Positions 26,031 to 35,100 are shown, counted from the stretch's first letter. The stretch: DNA of 64,000 nt from Glaciimonas soli (GCF_009497155.1 NZ_WINI01000007.1:441137-505136), one strand, 5' to 3'. Made by a program: numbers and translations. The notes: generated from the letters alone by a model not told the origin.

Positions 26031-26918
26031 ATGCCTTTGAAACTATTGCAAAGAAGATCGCCTAAATCGACGCCGCATTCCGGACAGTTAGACCTGTTCG
26101 ACCTCCCTGCGTCGGATGACGCATTGCAAATAGTACAAACACCATCATTACAACCGTTGCACCAGATGCCGACGCCATCGACGCCATTAGCTGCTGGCAA
26201 GCGGCGCCTGCAAATTGGCACCGAGACCCTCGATTACACTTTCAATCGTTCCAAACGACGGTCTATTGGCTTTCAAATTAGTGACGATGGATTGCGTGTG
26301 ACAGCCCCGAAATGGGTGACGCTGGTCGAAGTGGAAAACGCGATTCATGAAAAGCAGCGTTGGATTTTTAACAAGTTAAACGATTTTCGCCAGCGCTCCA
26401 CGCGTCGTCTGCAACCGCAGATGCATTGGCGCGATGGCGGCACCTTGCCTTATCTGGGCAACCAAATCACTTTACGCATTCATGCGGCACAAGTAGCTGG
26501 CATACAGTTCGACGCGGCAGCGAGCACCTTAACCGTGTGTCTGCCAGCAACCGCGAGCGAACAACAACTGAAAGATCGTGTGCTGGGCTGGTTGCAGCTG
26601 GAGGCGAAGCGCTTGTTCGGCGAACGTTTGCCGTTATATGCCGAAAAGCTTGGTGTCAGTTTTAAATCGTTTGCCTTGTCCTCGGCGACTACTCAATGGG
26701 GATCATGCACGGCCGACGGCAGGATACGATTGAATTGGCGGCTGATGCATTTCTCTTTGCCATTGATTGACTATGTGATCGCCCACGAACTTTCACATCT
26801 GCGTGAAATGAATCACAGTCCGCGCTTCTGGGCGACGGTGCAATCTATTTTTCCTGAGTTTGAAACAGCAAGAAAAACCTTACGCAATAGCGCGCAAGAA
26901 ATTTTGCCGATTTTTTAA
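26031..26918 (+). CDS. YgjP/WLM-type metallopeptidase domain protein (DUF45, M48-like)
   Basis: A 295-residue protein with a C-terminal DUF45 domain. The zinc motif is VIAHELSHLREMNHSPRFW (HExxH plus third His), preceded by SSATTQWGSCTADGRIRLNW, typical of the YgjP family. The N-terminal 70 residues are Pro/Ser/Gln-rich, start with RRSPKSTPHSGQLDLFDLPA and look disordered. The substrate is unknown to me. It starts 21 bases after plsC. Confidence 0.88.
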   Translation: MPLKLLQRRSPKSTPHSGQLDLFDLPASDDALQIVQTPSLQPLHQMPTPSTPLAAGKRRLQIGTETLDYTFNRSKRRSIGFQISDDGLRVTAPKWVTLVEVENAIHEKQRWIFNKLNDFRQRSTRRLQPQMHWRDGGTLPYLGNQITLRIHAAQVAGIQFDAAASTLTVCLPATASEQQLKDRVLGWLQLEAKRLFGERLPLYAEKLGVSFKSFALSSATTQWGSCTADGRIRLNWRLMHFSLPLIDYVIAHELSHLREMNHSPRFWATVQSIFPEFETARKTLRNSAQEILPIF

Positions 26919-26958
26919 TAATATTCTTTTGGCAAATTCACTGCACCTATCTTTTAAT

Positions 26959-27029
26959 CGTCATTCGCGCGAACGCGGGAATCCATGTTGAAATCGTAAC
27001 TTGGATCCCAGCCTTCGCGAGGATGACGG
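26959..27029. repeat. Two-armed REP-like element, copy 1
   Basis: The left arm CGTCATTCGCGCGAACGCGG then GAATCCATG is separated by about 13 bases from the right arm AACTTGGATCCCAGCCTTCG then CGAGGATGACGG. The same two arms, order and inner AACTTGGATCC box occur in the reverse orientation at 33504-33584. The arms begin and end with CGTCAT/ATGACG. It lies between the convergent ygjP-like and marR genes. The ATTCCC-GGGAAT core resembles the dRS3 repeats of Neisseria. Confidence 0.75.
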
Positions 27030-27068
27030 ACTCCTTATTTTTTAGCCTTGAACGCTGCCCCTTATCGC

Positions 27069-27545
27069 TCAGGCGTCGAGATTACTTTTCAAACGCTGCA
27101 AAAGTGTCATCAGTTCGCGCTGCTCATCAGCCTTCATGTCTTGCACCGCTTTTGCGTTGAGCCGCTTGGCTTGCTGCTGCAACGTGCGCTGTGTCAACAA
27201 GCCGGTCTCTGAAAGTGACAATCTGGTATTACGTCGATCAGTTTCATCAGCCTCGCCGGTGAGCAGTCCGCGGTCACGCAAACCCTTGATCAATCGTGCC
27301 AATTGCGCCTTGTCGCGCCCCGAATGACGCGACAAGTCACTTTGCGTCGCCCCGGGATGATGACCGAAATAGCTCAGGACTTTATATTCCATCTGTGTAA
27401 TGTCGTGGGCGCCATCGCGCAACACCTGAAACTGCTGCGAACGGTATTGATGCATGATGGTGTGAATTAAATCCAACACCCCATCTTCCGATTTTTTTTC
27501 AGAATGGTTGACTTTGTCATTTGATTTGCGCATTATAGGAGACAT
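27069..27545 (-). CDS. MarR-family transcriptional regulator
   Basis: A winged-helix regulator of about 158 residues: ITQMEYKVLSYFGHHPGATQ leads into the recognition helix QSDLSRHSGRDKAQLARLIK and the wing GLLTGEADETDRRNTRLSLS. The dimerisation helices lie at both ends. Starts at ATG 27545 or ATG 27533 are possible; neither has a good ribosome-binding site. It is divergent from the flavoprotein gene with only about 26 bases between starts, so one operator in that gap (a TTGATT...AATCAA dyad is visible around 27512-27554) would control both. The inducer is unknown; iron is a reasonable guess from the partner. Confidence 0.88.
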   Translation of the reverse strand: MSPIMRKSNDKVNHSEKKSEDGVLDLIHTIMHQYRSQQFQVLRDGAHDITQMEYKVLSYFGHHPGATQSDLSRHSGRDKAQLARLIKGLRDRGLLTGEADETDRRNTRLSLSETGLLTQRTLQQQAKRLNAKAVQDMKADEQRELMTLLQRLKSNLDA

Positions 27546-27571
27546 TATCAATCAATTTAAAGAGTAGACTC

Positions 27572-28315
27572 ATGATTATAGACCGTACCGTCGGACGCGT
27601 ACAACGCGTGCGCCATGAACTAAAATTCCGCGACTTGCAGGTAGTGCGAGTCGCATCCGTCAGCCCACATTTCCGCAGTGTAACTTTCTCTGGGGCAGCG
27701 TTGAATGATTTCATCAGCGCGTCATTCGACGATCACATCAAGCTCATCCTGAATCCGGACACCGATGCCATGGTGCGGCGCGACTATACGCCGCGAAGCT
27801 ACGACGCTGCTACCGGCGAACTCACACTGGAATTCGCCATCCATGACAACAATGGTCCTGCTGCCAGCTGGGCTGCCCAAGCGACCGTAGGACAACGCGC
27901 AACCATCGCTGGGCCACGCGGCTCGTTCGTGATTCCATTGGATTATGATTGGCATTTGCTCACTGGCGACGAGACCGCACTGCCCGCGATCGTGCGACGA
28001 TTAGAAGAGCTCCCTGCCAGCGCACACGCCATCGTGGTGCTAATGGTGCCGGATGTCAGTGACCGCCGCACCCTACACAGTGCAGCATCACTCGATATAC
28101 ACTGGGTCAATGACGCGGAACAGTGGATAGCAGCAGTCCGGGCACTGACTCTGCCAACTGGCGATGGTTATACATGGTGCGCGGGCGAAGCGAACACTGT
28201 TGCGACGCTGCGTCGCGTTCTGGTGGAAGAAAAAGGCGTTGCCCGTCACGCAATTCGTGCAGCTGCGTACTGGAAGCGTGGCGCGATTGCGCATCATGAG
28301 AATCTGGAAGATTAA
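27572..28315 (+). CDS. Siderophore-interacting FAD-binding protein (SIP/ViuB/YqjH family)
   Basis: The 247-residue protein is related to ferric-siderophore reductases that release iron in the cytoplasm. The FAD-binding motif RDYTPRSYD lies near residue 68; the phosphate loop is GPRGSFVIP; the SIP C-terminal domain begins LLTGDETALPAIVRRLEELP and includes YTWCAGEANTVATLRRVL and RAAAYWKRGA. It is divergent from a MarR regulator, comparable to yqjH/yqjI in E. coli, where the regulator is of another family. No siderophore uptake genes lie nearby. Confidence 0.9.
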   Translation: MIIDRTVGRVQRVRHELKFRDLQVVRVASVSPHFRSVTFSGAALNDFISASFDDHIKLILNPDTDAMVRRDYTPRSYDAATGELTLEFAIHDNNGPAASWAAQATVGQRATIAGPRGSFVIPLDYDWHLLTGDETALPAIVRRLEELPASAHAIVVLMVPDVSDRRTLHSAASLDIHWVNDAEQWIAAVRALTLPTGDGYTWCAGEANTVATLRRVLVEEKGVARHAIRAAAYWKRGAIAHHENLED

Positions 28316-28433
28316 GCTTCGAAGAGGCTTGATTGTCATGCCGAAAATACAGTAGTGCTGGTGTTTAACCAAGCCAGGGCGTACGGCAATAATGCGCATC
28401 GCCCGACTTATTATTAATCAGGAGAATAACAAG

Positions 28434-29093
28434 ATGTCTAACCGCACAATCAATCTCGACGACACACTCTACCAATACCTATTAGATCATTCGATCCGTG
28501 AACATCCGGCACAAACTGCATTGCGCGATATCACCCGTAATCATCCGCGTGCAGGCATGCAGATTTCGCCCGAGCAAGGGCAATTCATGACACTGCTGAT
28601 CAAGCTCATGGCTGCGCGACGCACCATTGAAATCGGCGTGTTTACCGGCTATAGCGCGCTAACAGTTGCACTTGCGCTACCCGATGATGGCAAGTTGTTA
28701 GCCTGCGACATCAGCGACGAATATACCCAGATTGGACTCCCATTTTGGCAGCAAGCACAGGTCAAACATAAAATTGATCTACAAATACGGCCCGCACTAG
28801 AAACACTCGATGTCCGTCTGGCCGCAGGTGAGGCTGGCCAATACGACTTCGCGTTCATCGATGCCGACAAGACCGGCTACGACGACTATTACGAGCGTTG
28901 CCTGCAATTACTGCGTACCGGCGGACTGATTGCTATCGACAATACTTTATGGGATGGCTTGGTGGCGACTCGCGATACAAGCGCCGATACAGTCGCCTTG
29001 CAAAAATTGAATAGTAAGCTGCATCACGATGAACGCATCGACCTGTCGCTGTTACCTATAGGTGATGGACTGACCCTCGCCCGCAAACGCTAA
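28434..29093 (+). CDS. SAM-dependent O-methyltransferase (family 3, CCoAOMT-like)
   Basis: A 219-residue class I methyltransferase. Motif I is RRTIEIGVFTGYSALTVALA, followed by LLACDIS, YDFAFIDADKTGYDDYYERC (metal/catalytic region) and GGLIAIDNTLWDGLV. AGGAGA lies 9 bases before ATG 28434; a longer frame from 28392 lacks a site. The family methylates catechol-type hydroxyls with a divalent metal; the true substrate is unknown. A perfect 15-base inverted repeat follows at 29124-29155. Confidence 0.9.
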   Translation: MSNRTINLDDTLYQYLLDHSIREHPAQTALRDITRNHPRAGMQISPEQGQFMTLLIKLMAARRTIEIGVFTGYSALTVALALPDDGKLLACDISDEYTQIGLPFWQQAQVKHKIDLQIRPALETLDVRLAAGEAGQYDFAFIDADKTGYDDYYERCLQLLRTGGLIAIDNTLWDGLVATRDTSADTVALQKLNSKLHHDERIDLSLLPIGDGLTLARKR

Positions 29094-29123
29094 AATAGTT
29101 TGTAAAAAACATCGCACGCATAT

Positions 29124-29155
29124 GACTGGAGGCGCAATAAATTGCGCCTCCAGTC
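29124..29155. terminator. Hairpin between convergent genes
   Basis: GACTGGAGGCGCAAT and ATTGCGCCTCCAGTC form a perfect 15-base stem around AA. It lies between the convergent methyltransferase and oxidoreductase genes and probably ends transcription from one or both sides, although T runs are poor. Confidence 0.6.
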
Positions 29156-29184
29156 ACATCAAGCAATATATTCAAACCCAGCGG

Positions 29185-30231
29185 TTACGAAAGCCGCGTG
29201 AACGGTATCCGTCGTCCCTCCGCATCGCTTTGAATTGCAAGATCAATAATCGTCATCACATCAACCGCATCCTGTGCCGTGACAGGAAACGGTTGGCCGT
29301 CGAGAATAGACATCGCAAGCAAGCGATAATAATCCGCATATGCGCCATCGCGCGTCGCGCATTCCATATTCACATCGTGATCGCCATCCATCAAACTCAA
29401 CAATCCGGGTGGATTTTTACCGAAGCCATCATTACCTGGGCGCAAACCGGCTTTCAACTGATCTTCCTGCGCATCCAAACCGGTTTTGACATAGCTGCCG
29501 CGCGTACCATGGACGGCAAATCGCGGCGCGGCCAAGGCGGCAAGTGCACTCGCATGGAGGATCACTTCTTTATCGTCATAACCGAGCTGCAGGTGAACAT
29601 AATCAGGTGCTTGCGCCTGATCGCGATGTTGCTTGAGTGTCGCTGATACTGTCAGTGGCACACCAAACAGTGCGAGCGCCTGATCAATCAAATGCGGCCC
29701 GATATCAAACAGCAGGCCACCGCCACGTGCCGCTTCTTCGCGCCAGCGCTGCGGCACTTTCGGTCGAAAACGATCAAAATGCGATTCATAGTGCGTCACG
29801 CGTCCGAGCTGCCCACTGTCCATTAAAGCGCGCAGGGTCATGAAATCCCCGTCCCAACGTCGATTATGAAAAGGCGCAAACAGCAAGCCATGTTTTATCG
29901 CAATATCTGCCAGCGTTTTTGCATCGCTGGCGGAAAGCGTTACTGGCTTATCGACAACAACATTCTTTCCAGCCGTCAGCGCCCGGTATGCGAGGTCGAA
30001 ATGCGTGTCGTTCGGCGTCGCAATAACAATGCAATCTATGTCTTTCAACGCAAGGAGAGCATCGAAATCGGCAACAACCTTCGCATGAGGGTAGTCGGCT
30101 TGCGCCCGTTCGGTTTGTGTCGTGGCAATAGCGGCAACGGTCGCATGGCCGCAATTTTCAATCACCGGAGCGTGAAACGTAGCACCTGCGAATCCGTAAC
30201 CCATCAGCCCTACTCTCAATACTAAATCCAT
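29185..30231 (-). CDS. Gfo/Idh/MocA-family NAD(P)-dependent oxidoreductase
   Basis: From ATG 30231 the protein has 348 residues: N-terminal Rossmann fold (LRVGLMGYGFAGATFHAPVI), the family's conserved lysine in AGKNVVVDKPVTLSASDA, and the C-terminal alpha/beta domain with GGGLLFDIGPHLIDQAL. It resembles E. coli YdgJ in length and motifs. The likely substrate is a sugar or polyol, not predictable. ATG 30261 would add ten residues. It is convergent with the methyltransferase gene. Confidence 0.88.
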   Translation of the reverse strand: MDLVLRVGLMGYGFAGATFHAPVIENCGHATVAAIATTQTERAQADYPHAKVVADFDALLALKDIDCIVIATPNDTHFDLAYRALTAGKNVVVDKPVTLSASDAKTLADIAIKHGLLFAPFHNRRWDGDFMTLRALMDSGQLGRVTHYESHFDRFRPKVPQRWREEAARGGGLLFDIGPHLIDQALALFGVPLTVSATLKQHRDQAQAPDYVHLQLGYDDKEVILHASALAALAAPRFAVHGTRGSYVKTGLDAQEDQLKAGLRPGNDGFGKNPPGLLSLMDGDHDVNMECATRDGAYADYYRLLAMSILDGQPFPVTAQDAVDVMTIIDLAIQSDAEGRRIPFTRLS

Positions 30232-30498
30232 AGCAAAATCCGGTTGTTTTCGTGTCTTCATAGTGTGACATAACGAGGTGGGAATCGGGGTAATTTTGGA
30301 TGCGCAATAACGTCAACTATCACACTAACTTTGACGACTTGTTTTACTATTCGCATTTGATACTGCATCAGATACACCCTGATCAACCTGGCATATCACT
30401 ATGGTTGCTTGCCCGAGGCTGTTAAACTCTATCGTCCAGTTACCATCTGAAACAGGTAGCCGTTACGCAATAATTTAGAACTGTTTAAGGAATTCACA

Positions 30499-30918
30499 AT
30501 GAAATATTTACACACCATGGTCCGCGTCGCCGATCTCGATGCTTCCCTACGCTTTTACCGCGATGCGTTGGGATTGGAAGTGGTAAAACAGAACGAATAT
30601 CCGCAAGGTCGTTTCACTCTGATCTACCTGGCGGCACCGGGAGATCAAGAAGCACAACTGGAGCTGACCTACAATTGGGACGCTGAGTCCTATACCGGCG
30701 GACGTAATTTCGGTCACGTGGCCTATGAGGTTGACGATATCTATGCGGTTTGCCAACGCTTGCAAGAGCATGGTGTCACCATCAACCGCCCGCCACGCGA
30801 TGGTTACATGGCCTTTGTCCGATCACCGGACAATATCTCTATCGAACTATTGCAAGCTGGAGAGCCGCTGGCACCTGCGGAGCCTTGGTCTACGATGAGC
30901 AATACCGGCGTCTGGTAA
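30499..30918 (+). CDS. gloA: Lactoylglutathione lyase (glyoxalase I)
   Basis: A metalloenzyme converting the methylglyoxal-glutathione hemithioacetal to S-lactoylglutathione. The 139-residue chain contains the four metal ligands of the Ni/Co-type class: His5 (YLHTMVRV), Glu near 57 (QLELTYNW), His near 75 (FGHVAYEVDD) and Glu near 123 (NISIELLQ). AAGGAA lies 8 bases upstream of ATG 30499. Length and motifs match bacterial GloA. Confidence 0.94.
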   Translation: MKYLHTMVRVADLDASLRFYRDALGLEVVKQNEYPQGRFTLIYLAAPGDQEAQLELTYNWDAESYTGGRNFGHVAYEVDDIYAVCQRLQEHGVTINRPPRDGYMAFVRSPDNISIELLQAGEPLAPAEPWSTMSNTGVW

Positions 30919-31068
30919 TGACATAAAAAGATGCAATAGCGGCACCAGTCTATTAATTGTTTTACCAGCCTATCTGCGCAGTTTCAACATTGATTGATTA
31001 GTGCTGGCTACTGATGTAACGCTGCCTATACAGCCAGATTTTATGATTAACTTTGCGGAAATCTCATC

Positions 31069-31590
31069 ATGAAAAAACACTTTTCCATCATCCTCGCTCT
31101 CACACTCTCAGGCGTCATATCGGCGTGTAGCGCGACACCTGCATCTAATAATCCCAACAATGCTACAAGCAATGACAGCACCAAATCATTAGAGCAAGTC
31201 GCTCCTTACCCCAAGGCTGAATCCGGTCAAAAAAGAATGGCGATTTTTGTTGATCCGAAAGAGGATGAATCCAAATTCAAAGTCGAATTATTGGTAGGAA
31301 AAACGATGGAAACCGACTGCAATCGTCAGTTTTTTTCTGGTGCAATGACTGAGCAAACGCTGGATGGCTGGGGCTATAACTACCATGTGCTGAAAAGCGT
31401 TACTGGTCCGGCATCGACAATGATGGCCTGTGGCGGAAAACCGAAAAAAAATACCTTCGTTCCAGTTAATGGCGAAGGATATATGCTGCGCTACAACAGC
31501 AAACTGCCTATCGTGGTCTATATTCCACAGGGGTTTGAACTGAAATATCGTATATGGTCTGCCGGTGATGGCATTCCTGTGCAAGAGTAA
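31069..31590 (+). CDS. eco: Ecotin-family serine protease inhibitor, predicted lipoprotein
   Basis: The 173-residue protein aligns with ecotin along its length: LEQVAPYPKAESGQKRMAIF, KVELLVGKTMETDCNRQFF, LDGWGYNYHVLKSVTGPAST, the reactive loop STMMAC (P1 Met), and GYMLRYNSKLPIVVYIPQGF. Both cysteines of the ecotin disulfide are present. Ecotin dimers inhibit trypsin-fold proteases in the periplasm. Unlike E. coli ecotin, the signal ends in a lipobox-like ISAC (Cys20) followed by a 20-residue Asn/Ser/Thr linker, so this one is probably membrane-anchored. It has its own terminator. Confidence 0.88.
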   Translation: MKKHFSIILALTLSGVISACSATPASNNPNNATSNDSTKSLEQVAPYPKAESGQKRMAIFVDPKEDESKFKVELLVGKTMETDCNRQFFSGAMTEQTLDGWGYNYHVLKSVTGPASTMMACGGKPKKNTFVPVNGEGYMLRYNSKLPIVVYIPQGFELKYRIWSAGDGIPVQE

Positions 31591-31615
31591 GAAGAAGTCC
31601 GCGCAAAAAATGACT

Positions 31616-31643
31616 CGGCTCCCCATATACGGGAGCCGTTTTA
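31616..31643. terminator. Terminator between ecotin and rsmA (convergent)
   Basis: CGGCTCCC pairs with GGGAGCCG across a 7-base loop; TTTTA follows on the plus strand, and an AGTCATTTTTT run follows on the minus strand. It can serve both converging genes. Confidence 0.8.
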
Positions 31644-31654
31644 TTACACCAATA

Positions 31655-32425
31655 TCATTTCAAACGATTCGCTAATTCCACAAATAATTCCATCGACACT
31701 GTTTCTGGTCGTGCCTGTGGATCAACACCGGCATCGATCAGTTCGTTTTCCGTGAACATTCCAGACAGGCAATTACGAATCACTTTGCGACGCTGGGTAA
31801 ATGCTTTCAACACGACGTCTTCTAATTTTTTCTGATCACATGCCAGTGGCTGCGCAATCGGAATCATCCGTACGATCGCCGATTCGACTCGTGGCGGTGG
31901 ATCAAATGCGGTTGGCGGAACGATGAACATCAACTGCATGTTGTAACGCCATTGCAGCATGACGGACAAGCGACCAAAAGCTTTGCTGCCCGGTGCGGCG
32001 ACCATGCGTTCTACGACTTCTTTTTGCAGCATGAAATGCTGATCTTGCACCAACGGCGCAATCTCGGCTAAATGAAATAACAATGGGCTGGAAATGTTGT
32101 AAGGCAGATTACCCACCACACGTAGCTTGCCAGAACCGATCAGTGGAATACTGCCAAAATCAAATTTCAGCGCATCGGCAGAATGAATATGCAGACGTGA
32201 CGGATCAAATGTCTTTTGCAGACGGGCGACCAGATCCCTATCCAATTCAACCACGTGCAATTGTTTTAACTCATCAAGCAACAAGCGCGTCATTGCTGCT
32301 AAACCGGGGCCGATTTCGACCATGTTGTCATCCGGCTGCGGATCTATCGCGCTGATAATCTCGGATAGGACGTTATTGTCGGTAAGGAAATTTTGGCCGA
32401 AGCGTTTACGAGGAATATGTTTCAT
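31655..32425 (-). CDS. rsmA: 16S rRNA (adenine1518/1519-N6)-dimethyltransferase RsmA/KsgA
   Basis: KsgA dimethylates two adenines near the 3' end of 16S rRNA late in 30S assembly. The 256-residue protein begins KHIPRKRFGQNFLTDNNVLS and has the SAM motif MVEIGPGLAAMTRLLL and the catalytic NLPYNISSPLLFHLAE (NLPY). The C-terminal helical domain contains KAFTQRRKVIRNCLSGMF. It starts 2 bases after the pdxA stop and is the last gene of the lptD-surA-pdxA-rsmA operon known from many proteobacteria. Confidence 0.96.
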   Translation of the reverse strand: MKHIPRKRFGQNFLTDNNVLSEIISAIDPQPDDNMVEIGPGLAAMTRLLLDELKQLHVVELDRDLVARLQKTFDPSRLHIHSADALKFDFGSIPLIGSGKLRVVGNLPYNISSPLLFHLAEIAPLVQDQHFMLQKEVVERMVAAPGSKAFGRLSVMLQWRYNMQLMFIVPPTAFDPPPRVESAIVRMIPIAQPLACDQKKLEDVVLKAFTQRRKVIRNCLSGMFTENELIDAGVDPQARPETVSMELFVELANRLK

Positions 32426-32427
32426 TT

Positions 32428-33477
32428 TTAGGTTTTAAGCGCAGCGGTAGCGCGTACCATTTGTGCTGCAGTATTGAGGGCAGCCATCATGCTGCCATGA
32501 TCAGCACGTCCCAAGCCTGCGGCGGCGAGGTCAAGTGCAGTACCGTGGTCAACTGAAGTGCGAATAATCGGCAAGCCGAGTGTGATATTGATGCCATGGC
32601 CAAAGCTGGCGTATTTCAAGACCGGCAGACCCTGGTCGTGATACATCGCCAACACGCAATCGGCATCGTTCAAATATTTTTGCTGAAACAAAGTATCCGC
32701 GGGATAAGGACCACTGACAGCCATGCCTTTAGCTTGTGCCGCTTGCAATACCGGCGTGATGATCTCGATTTCTTCTCGTCCGAGATAACCGCCCTCACCT
32801 GCATGCGGATTCAAGCCAGTGACCAGAATACGTGGCTGCGCGATGCCAAATTTTTGTTGTAAATCTTGCTGCAAGATATCCAGCGTCCGCATCAGACTAT
32901 CGCTGCCGATCGCGGCGGCAACATCTTTCAATGCTAAATGTGTAGTCGCCAATGCAACGCGCAATGGCGGCGTAGTACGATCGGTTGCCAGCATCATTAC
33001 CACTTGCGCGGTGTTAGTTTTTTCAGCGAGATATTCGGTATGGCCAGTAAATGGTACGCCGGCATCGTTGATAGTACTTTTTTGTAACGGCGCAGTGACA
33101 ATACCATCAAAGACTTTCCGAAGCGCGCCGGAAATAGCAATATCCAATGTATGTAACACCGCACGACCATTACGTGGATCGAGAATGCCGGGCCGTACAT
33201 GAGCGCTCAATGGACTATCAATGACGGCAATTTTATCAGCACCGAAATTCGGTAAACCGTTGTTATTAAAAGCTTGTTCCGATAATGCCACCAGCTTAAT
33301 CGCTGGATCAATTTCAGCAGCCAACATCGCCAGGAAAGCGGCATCACCTATCAATACGCTGTTTATTTCTGCACGTAATTGCCAGGCTGCTTTGATGGAA
33401 ATTTCTGGACCTATGCCAGCTGGTTCACCGCAGGTGATGGCGAGGATGGGACGATGTGTTGCAGGAAGTGAGGACAT
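32428..33477 (-). CDS. pdxA: 4-hydroxythreonine-4-phosphate dehydrogenase PdxA
   Basis: PdxA oxidises 4-phosphohydroxy-L-threonine in DXP-dependent pyridoxal phosphate synthesis. The 349-residue chain shows [20 protein letters not shown] at the N-terminus, the metal-site histidines in [35 protein letters not shown] and [20 protein letters not shown]. It precedes rsmA by 2 bases. A two-armed REP-like element occupies the gap to surA, so pdxA-rsmA may be expressed at a different level from lptD-surA. Confidence 0.95.
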   Translation of the reverse strand: MSSLPATHRPILAITCGEPAGIGPEISIKAAWQLRAEINSVLIGDAAFLAMLAAEIDPAIKLVALSEQAFNNNGLPNFGADKIAVIDSPLSAHVRPGILDPRNGRAVLHTLDIAISGALRKVFDGIVTAPLQKSTINDAGVPFTGHTEYLAEKTNTAQVVMMLATDRTTPPLRVALATTHLALKDVAAAIGSDSLMRTLDILQQDLQQKFGIAQPRILVTGLNPHAGEGGYLGREEIEIITPVLQAAQAKGMAVSGPYPADTLFQQKYLNDADCVLAMYHDQGLPVLKYASFGHGINITLGLPIIRTSVDHGTALDLAAAGLGRADHGSMMAALNTAAQMVRATAALKT

Positions 33478-33503
33478 TTAGGCTAGACGATCTCTAAAAA
33501 AAA

Positions 33504-33584
33504 CCGTCATCCTCGTGAAAGCGAAGGATCCAAGTTTGGTTAATTATCCACAAACATGGATTCCCGCTTGCGCGGGAATGACGG
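33504..33584. repeat. Two-armed REP-like element, copy 2 (reverse orientation)
   Basis: Reverse-complemented, this reads CCGTCATTCCCGCGCAAGCG then GGAATCCATG, a 20-base spacer, AACTTGGATCCTTCGCTTTC and ACGAGGATGACGG: the same two arms as 26959-27029 with a longer spacer. It lies between surA and pdxA within an operon and could fold into two hairpins in the mRNA. Confidence 0.75.
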
Positions 33585-33612
33585 TTCGTAGTGATGTTAT
33601 TAAAAACCTCAA

Positions 33613-35100
33613 TCAATTATCTTCACGATATTCAACATAGGCTTCATCACGAAGTTTGCGCAACCATTCATTGGTTGCTTCTTCAGTTTTACGCTCACGA
33701 ATAGCCTGACGCGCGGCTAAACGTTTGCGATCTACTGATGCAGTATCGGATTTACGTTCTAATACTTTAATCAAGTGAAAGCCGAACGGTGATTCAATAG
33801 GTTCGCTGACTTCACCTGGTTTCAAGGCATCCATTGCGCGCTGGAATTCAGGCACCGTGTCGCCTGGGAACAACCAGCCCAGATCCCCACCTTTGGCAGC
33901 AGACAAATCGTTCGAGTATTGCTTGGCCAATACTTCAAAATTCTCGCCATGATCGATACGCTCTTTTAATTTCAGCAACGTATTTTTGGCTTGCTCTGCC
34001 GTTACCGTTGGCGTCACTTTGATCAAGATATGCTCTGCATGGGTTTGTTCAGTCGGTGCAGCAGTATCGTCTTTTGCGGCAGGGGCCACGCGTTTTGAGT
34101 TTAATTTGACGATATGAAAACCATTAGGGCTTTTCAAGATCGGCGTTACTTCACCCGGCGACAATTTGGCTAATGCATCGCCAAATAATTGTGGGATGGC
34201 ACTGGCTGGACGCCAACCGAGTTCACCGCCTGACAATGCATCTGGAGCGTCAGAATAAGCCGCTGCGACTTTATCAAAACTTTCGCCCGCCTTCAATTTT
34301 TGCAGCACTTCTTCAGCACGTTTTTGGCTAACCGCAATTTGTACTGGTGATGGGTTTTCCGGTACGCGTATCAAAATTTGTGCCAAATTGAGCTCTTGTG
34401 TTGGACCTTGATCCTGCTTATTTTTGGCCTCAGCCTGCATGTAATTATCGACTTCAGATTCGCTGATTTGTATCTTGTTGTCTACTTCACGCTCGCGTAA
34501 GCGCTGTAATAAAATTTCACGACGAATCTCCTCTCGGAAATCCGGGTAATTGATATTGTCATGCGCCAGTTGCGCACGGAAGGCATCCATACTCAATTTA
34601 TTGTTTTCGGCAATCCGGGCAATCGCCGTATCCAGCATGCGATCATCCACCGAGATACCTTGATCTTTCGCGGATTGAATTTGCGCTTTTTCCAGAATTA
34701 AACGCTCTAGCATTTGCTTGCGCAATTCCGCCTCTGGCGGCACTTCTATACCCTGAGTTTTCATGCGTTGTACGATGTCACGTGTACGCGCAGCCAATTC
34801 TTGACGCGTAATGACATCACTATTGACCACCGCTGCGATGGCATCAACAGTTTGTATATTTGCAGATTTGAGCGTAGTGGATGGTGCTACCGCTGGCGTA
34901 GTAGTCAATGCTGCCGGGGCTGCTGGCGCCACAGGAGTTGCTGGTTTCGCGCTCTGACTGTTCCCAGCGGTGTTCGCTGATGATTGCGCCCAACTATTAG
35001 CTGTGACACTACATAACATAGCGATGGCAATCGCGGCAGAAGCGAATTGAGGCTTGCGAGGCTGGTAAGGCTTATTGCTTGGCATAGTTAATTTACGCAT
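33613..35100 (-). CDS. surA: Periplasmic peptidyl-prolyl isomerase/chaperone SurA
   Basis: SurA escorts outer-membrane proteins through the periplasm; LptD, encoded just upstream, is a known client. About 495 residues: a signal peptide ending NSWAQS, an Ala/Pro-rich linker, the N-terminal chaperone domain (VDAIAAVVNSDVITRQELAA), and two parvulin domains (AQILIRVPENPSPVQIAVSQ...GGELGWRPA and HAEHILIKVTPTVTAEQAKN...GGDLGWLFPG). A C-terminal helix closes the chaperone module. The start is uncertain: ATG 35100 or ATG 35085; neither has a clear ribosome-binding site. Confidence 0.95.
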   Translation of the reverse strand: MRKLTMPSNKPYQPRKPQFASAAIAIAMLCSVTANSWAQSSANTAGNSQSAKPATPVAPAAPAALTTTPAVAPSTTLKSANIQTVDAIAAVVNSDVITRQELAARTRDIVQRMKTQGIEVPPEAELRKQMLERLILEKAQIQSAKDQGISVDDRMLDTAIARIAENNKLSMDAFRAQLAHDNINYPDFREEIRREILLQRLREREVDNKIQISESEVDNYMQAEAKNKQDQGPTQELNLAQILIRVPENPSPVQIAVSQKRAEEVLQKLKAGESFDKVAAAYSDAPDALSGGELGWRPASAIPQLFGDALAKLSPGEVTPILKSPNGFHIVKLNSKRVAPAAKDDTAAPTEQTHAEHILIKVTPTVTAEQAKNTLLKLKERIDHGENFEVLAKQYSNDLSAAKGGDLGWLFPGDTVPEFQRAMDALKPGEVSEPIESPFGFHLIKVLERKSDTASVDRKRLAARQAIRERKTEEATNEWLRKLRDEAYVEYREDN

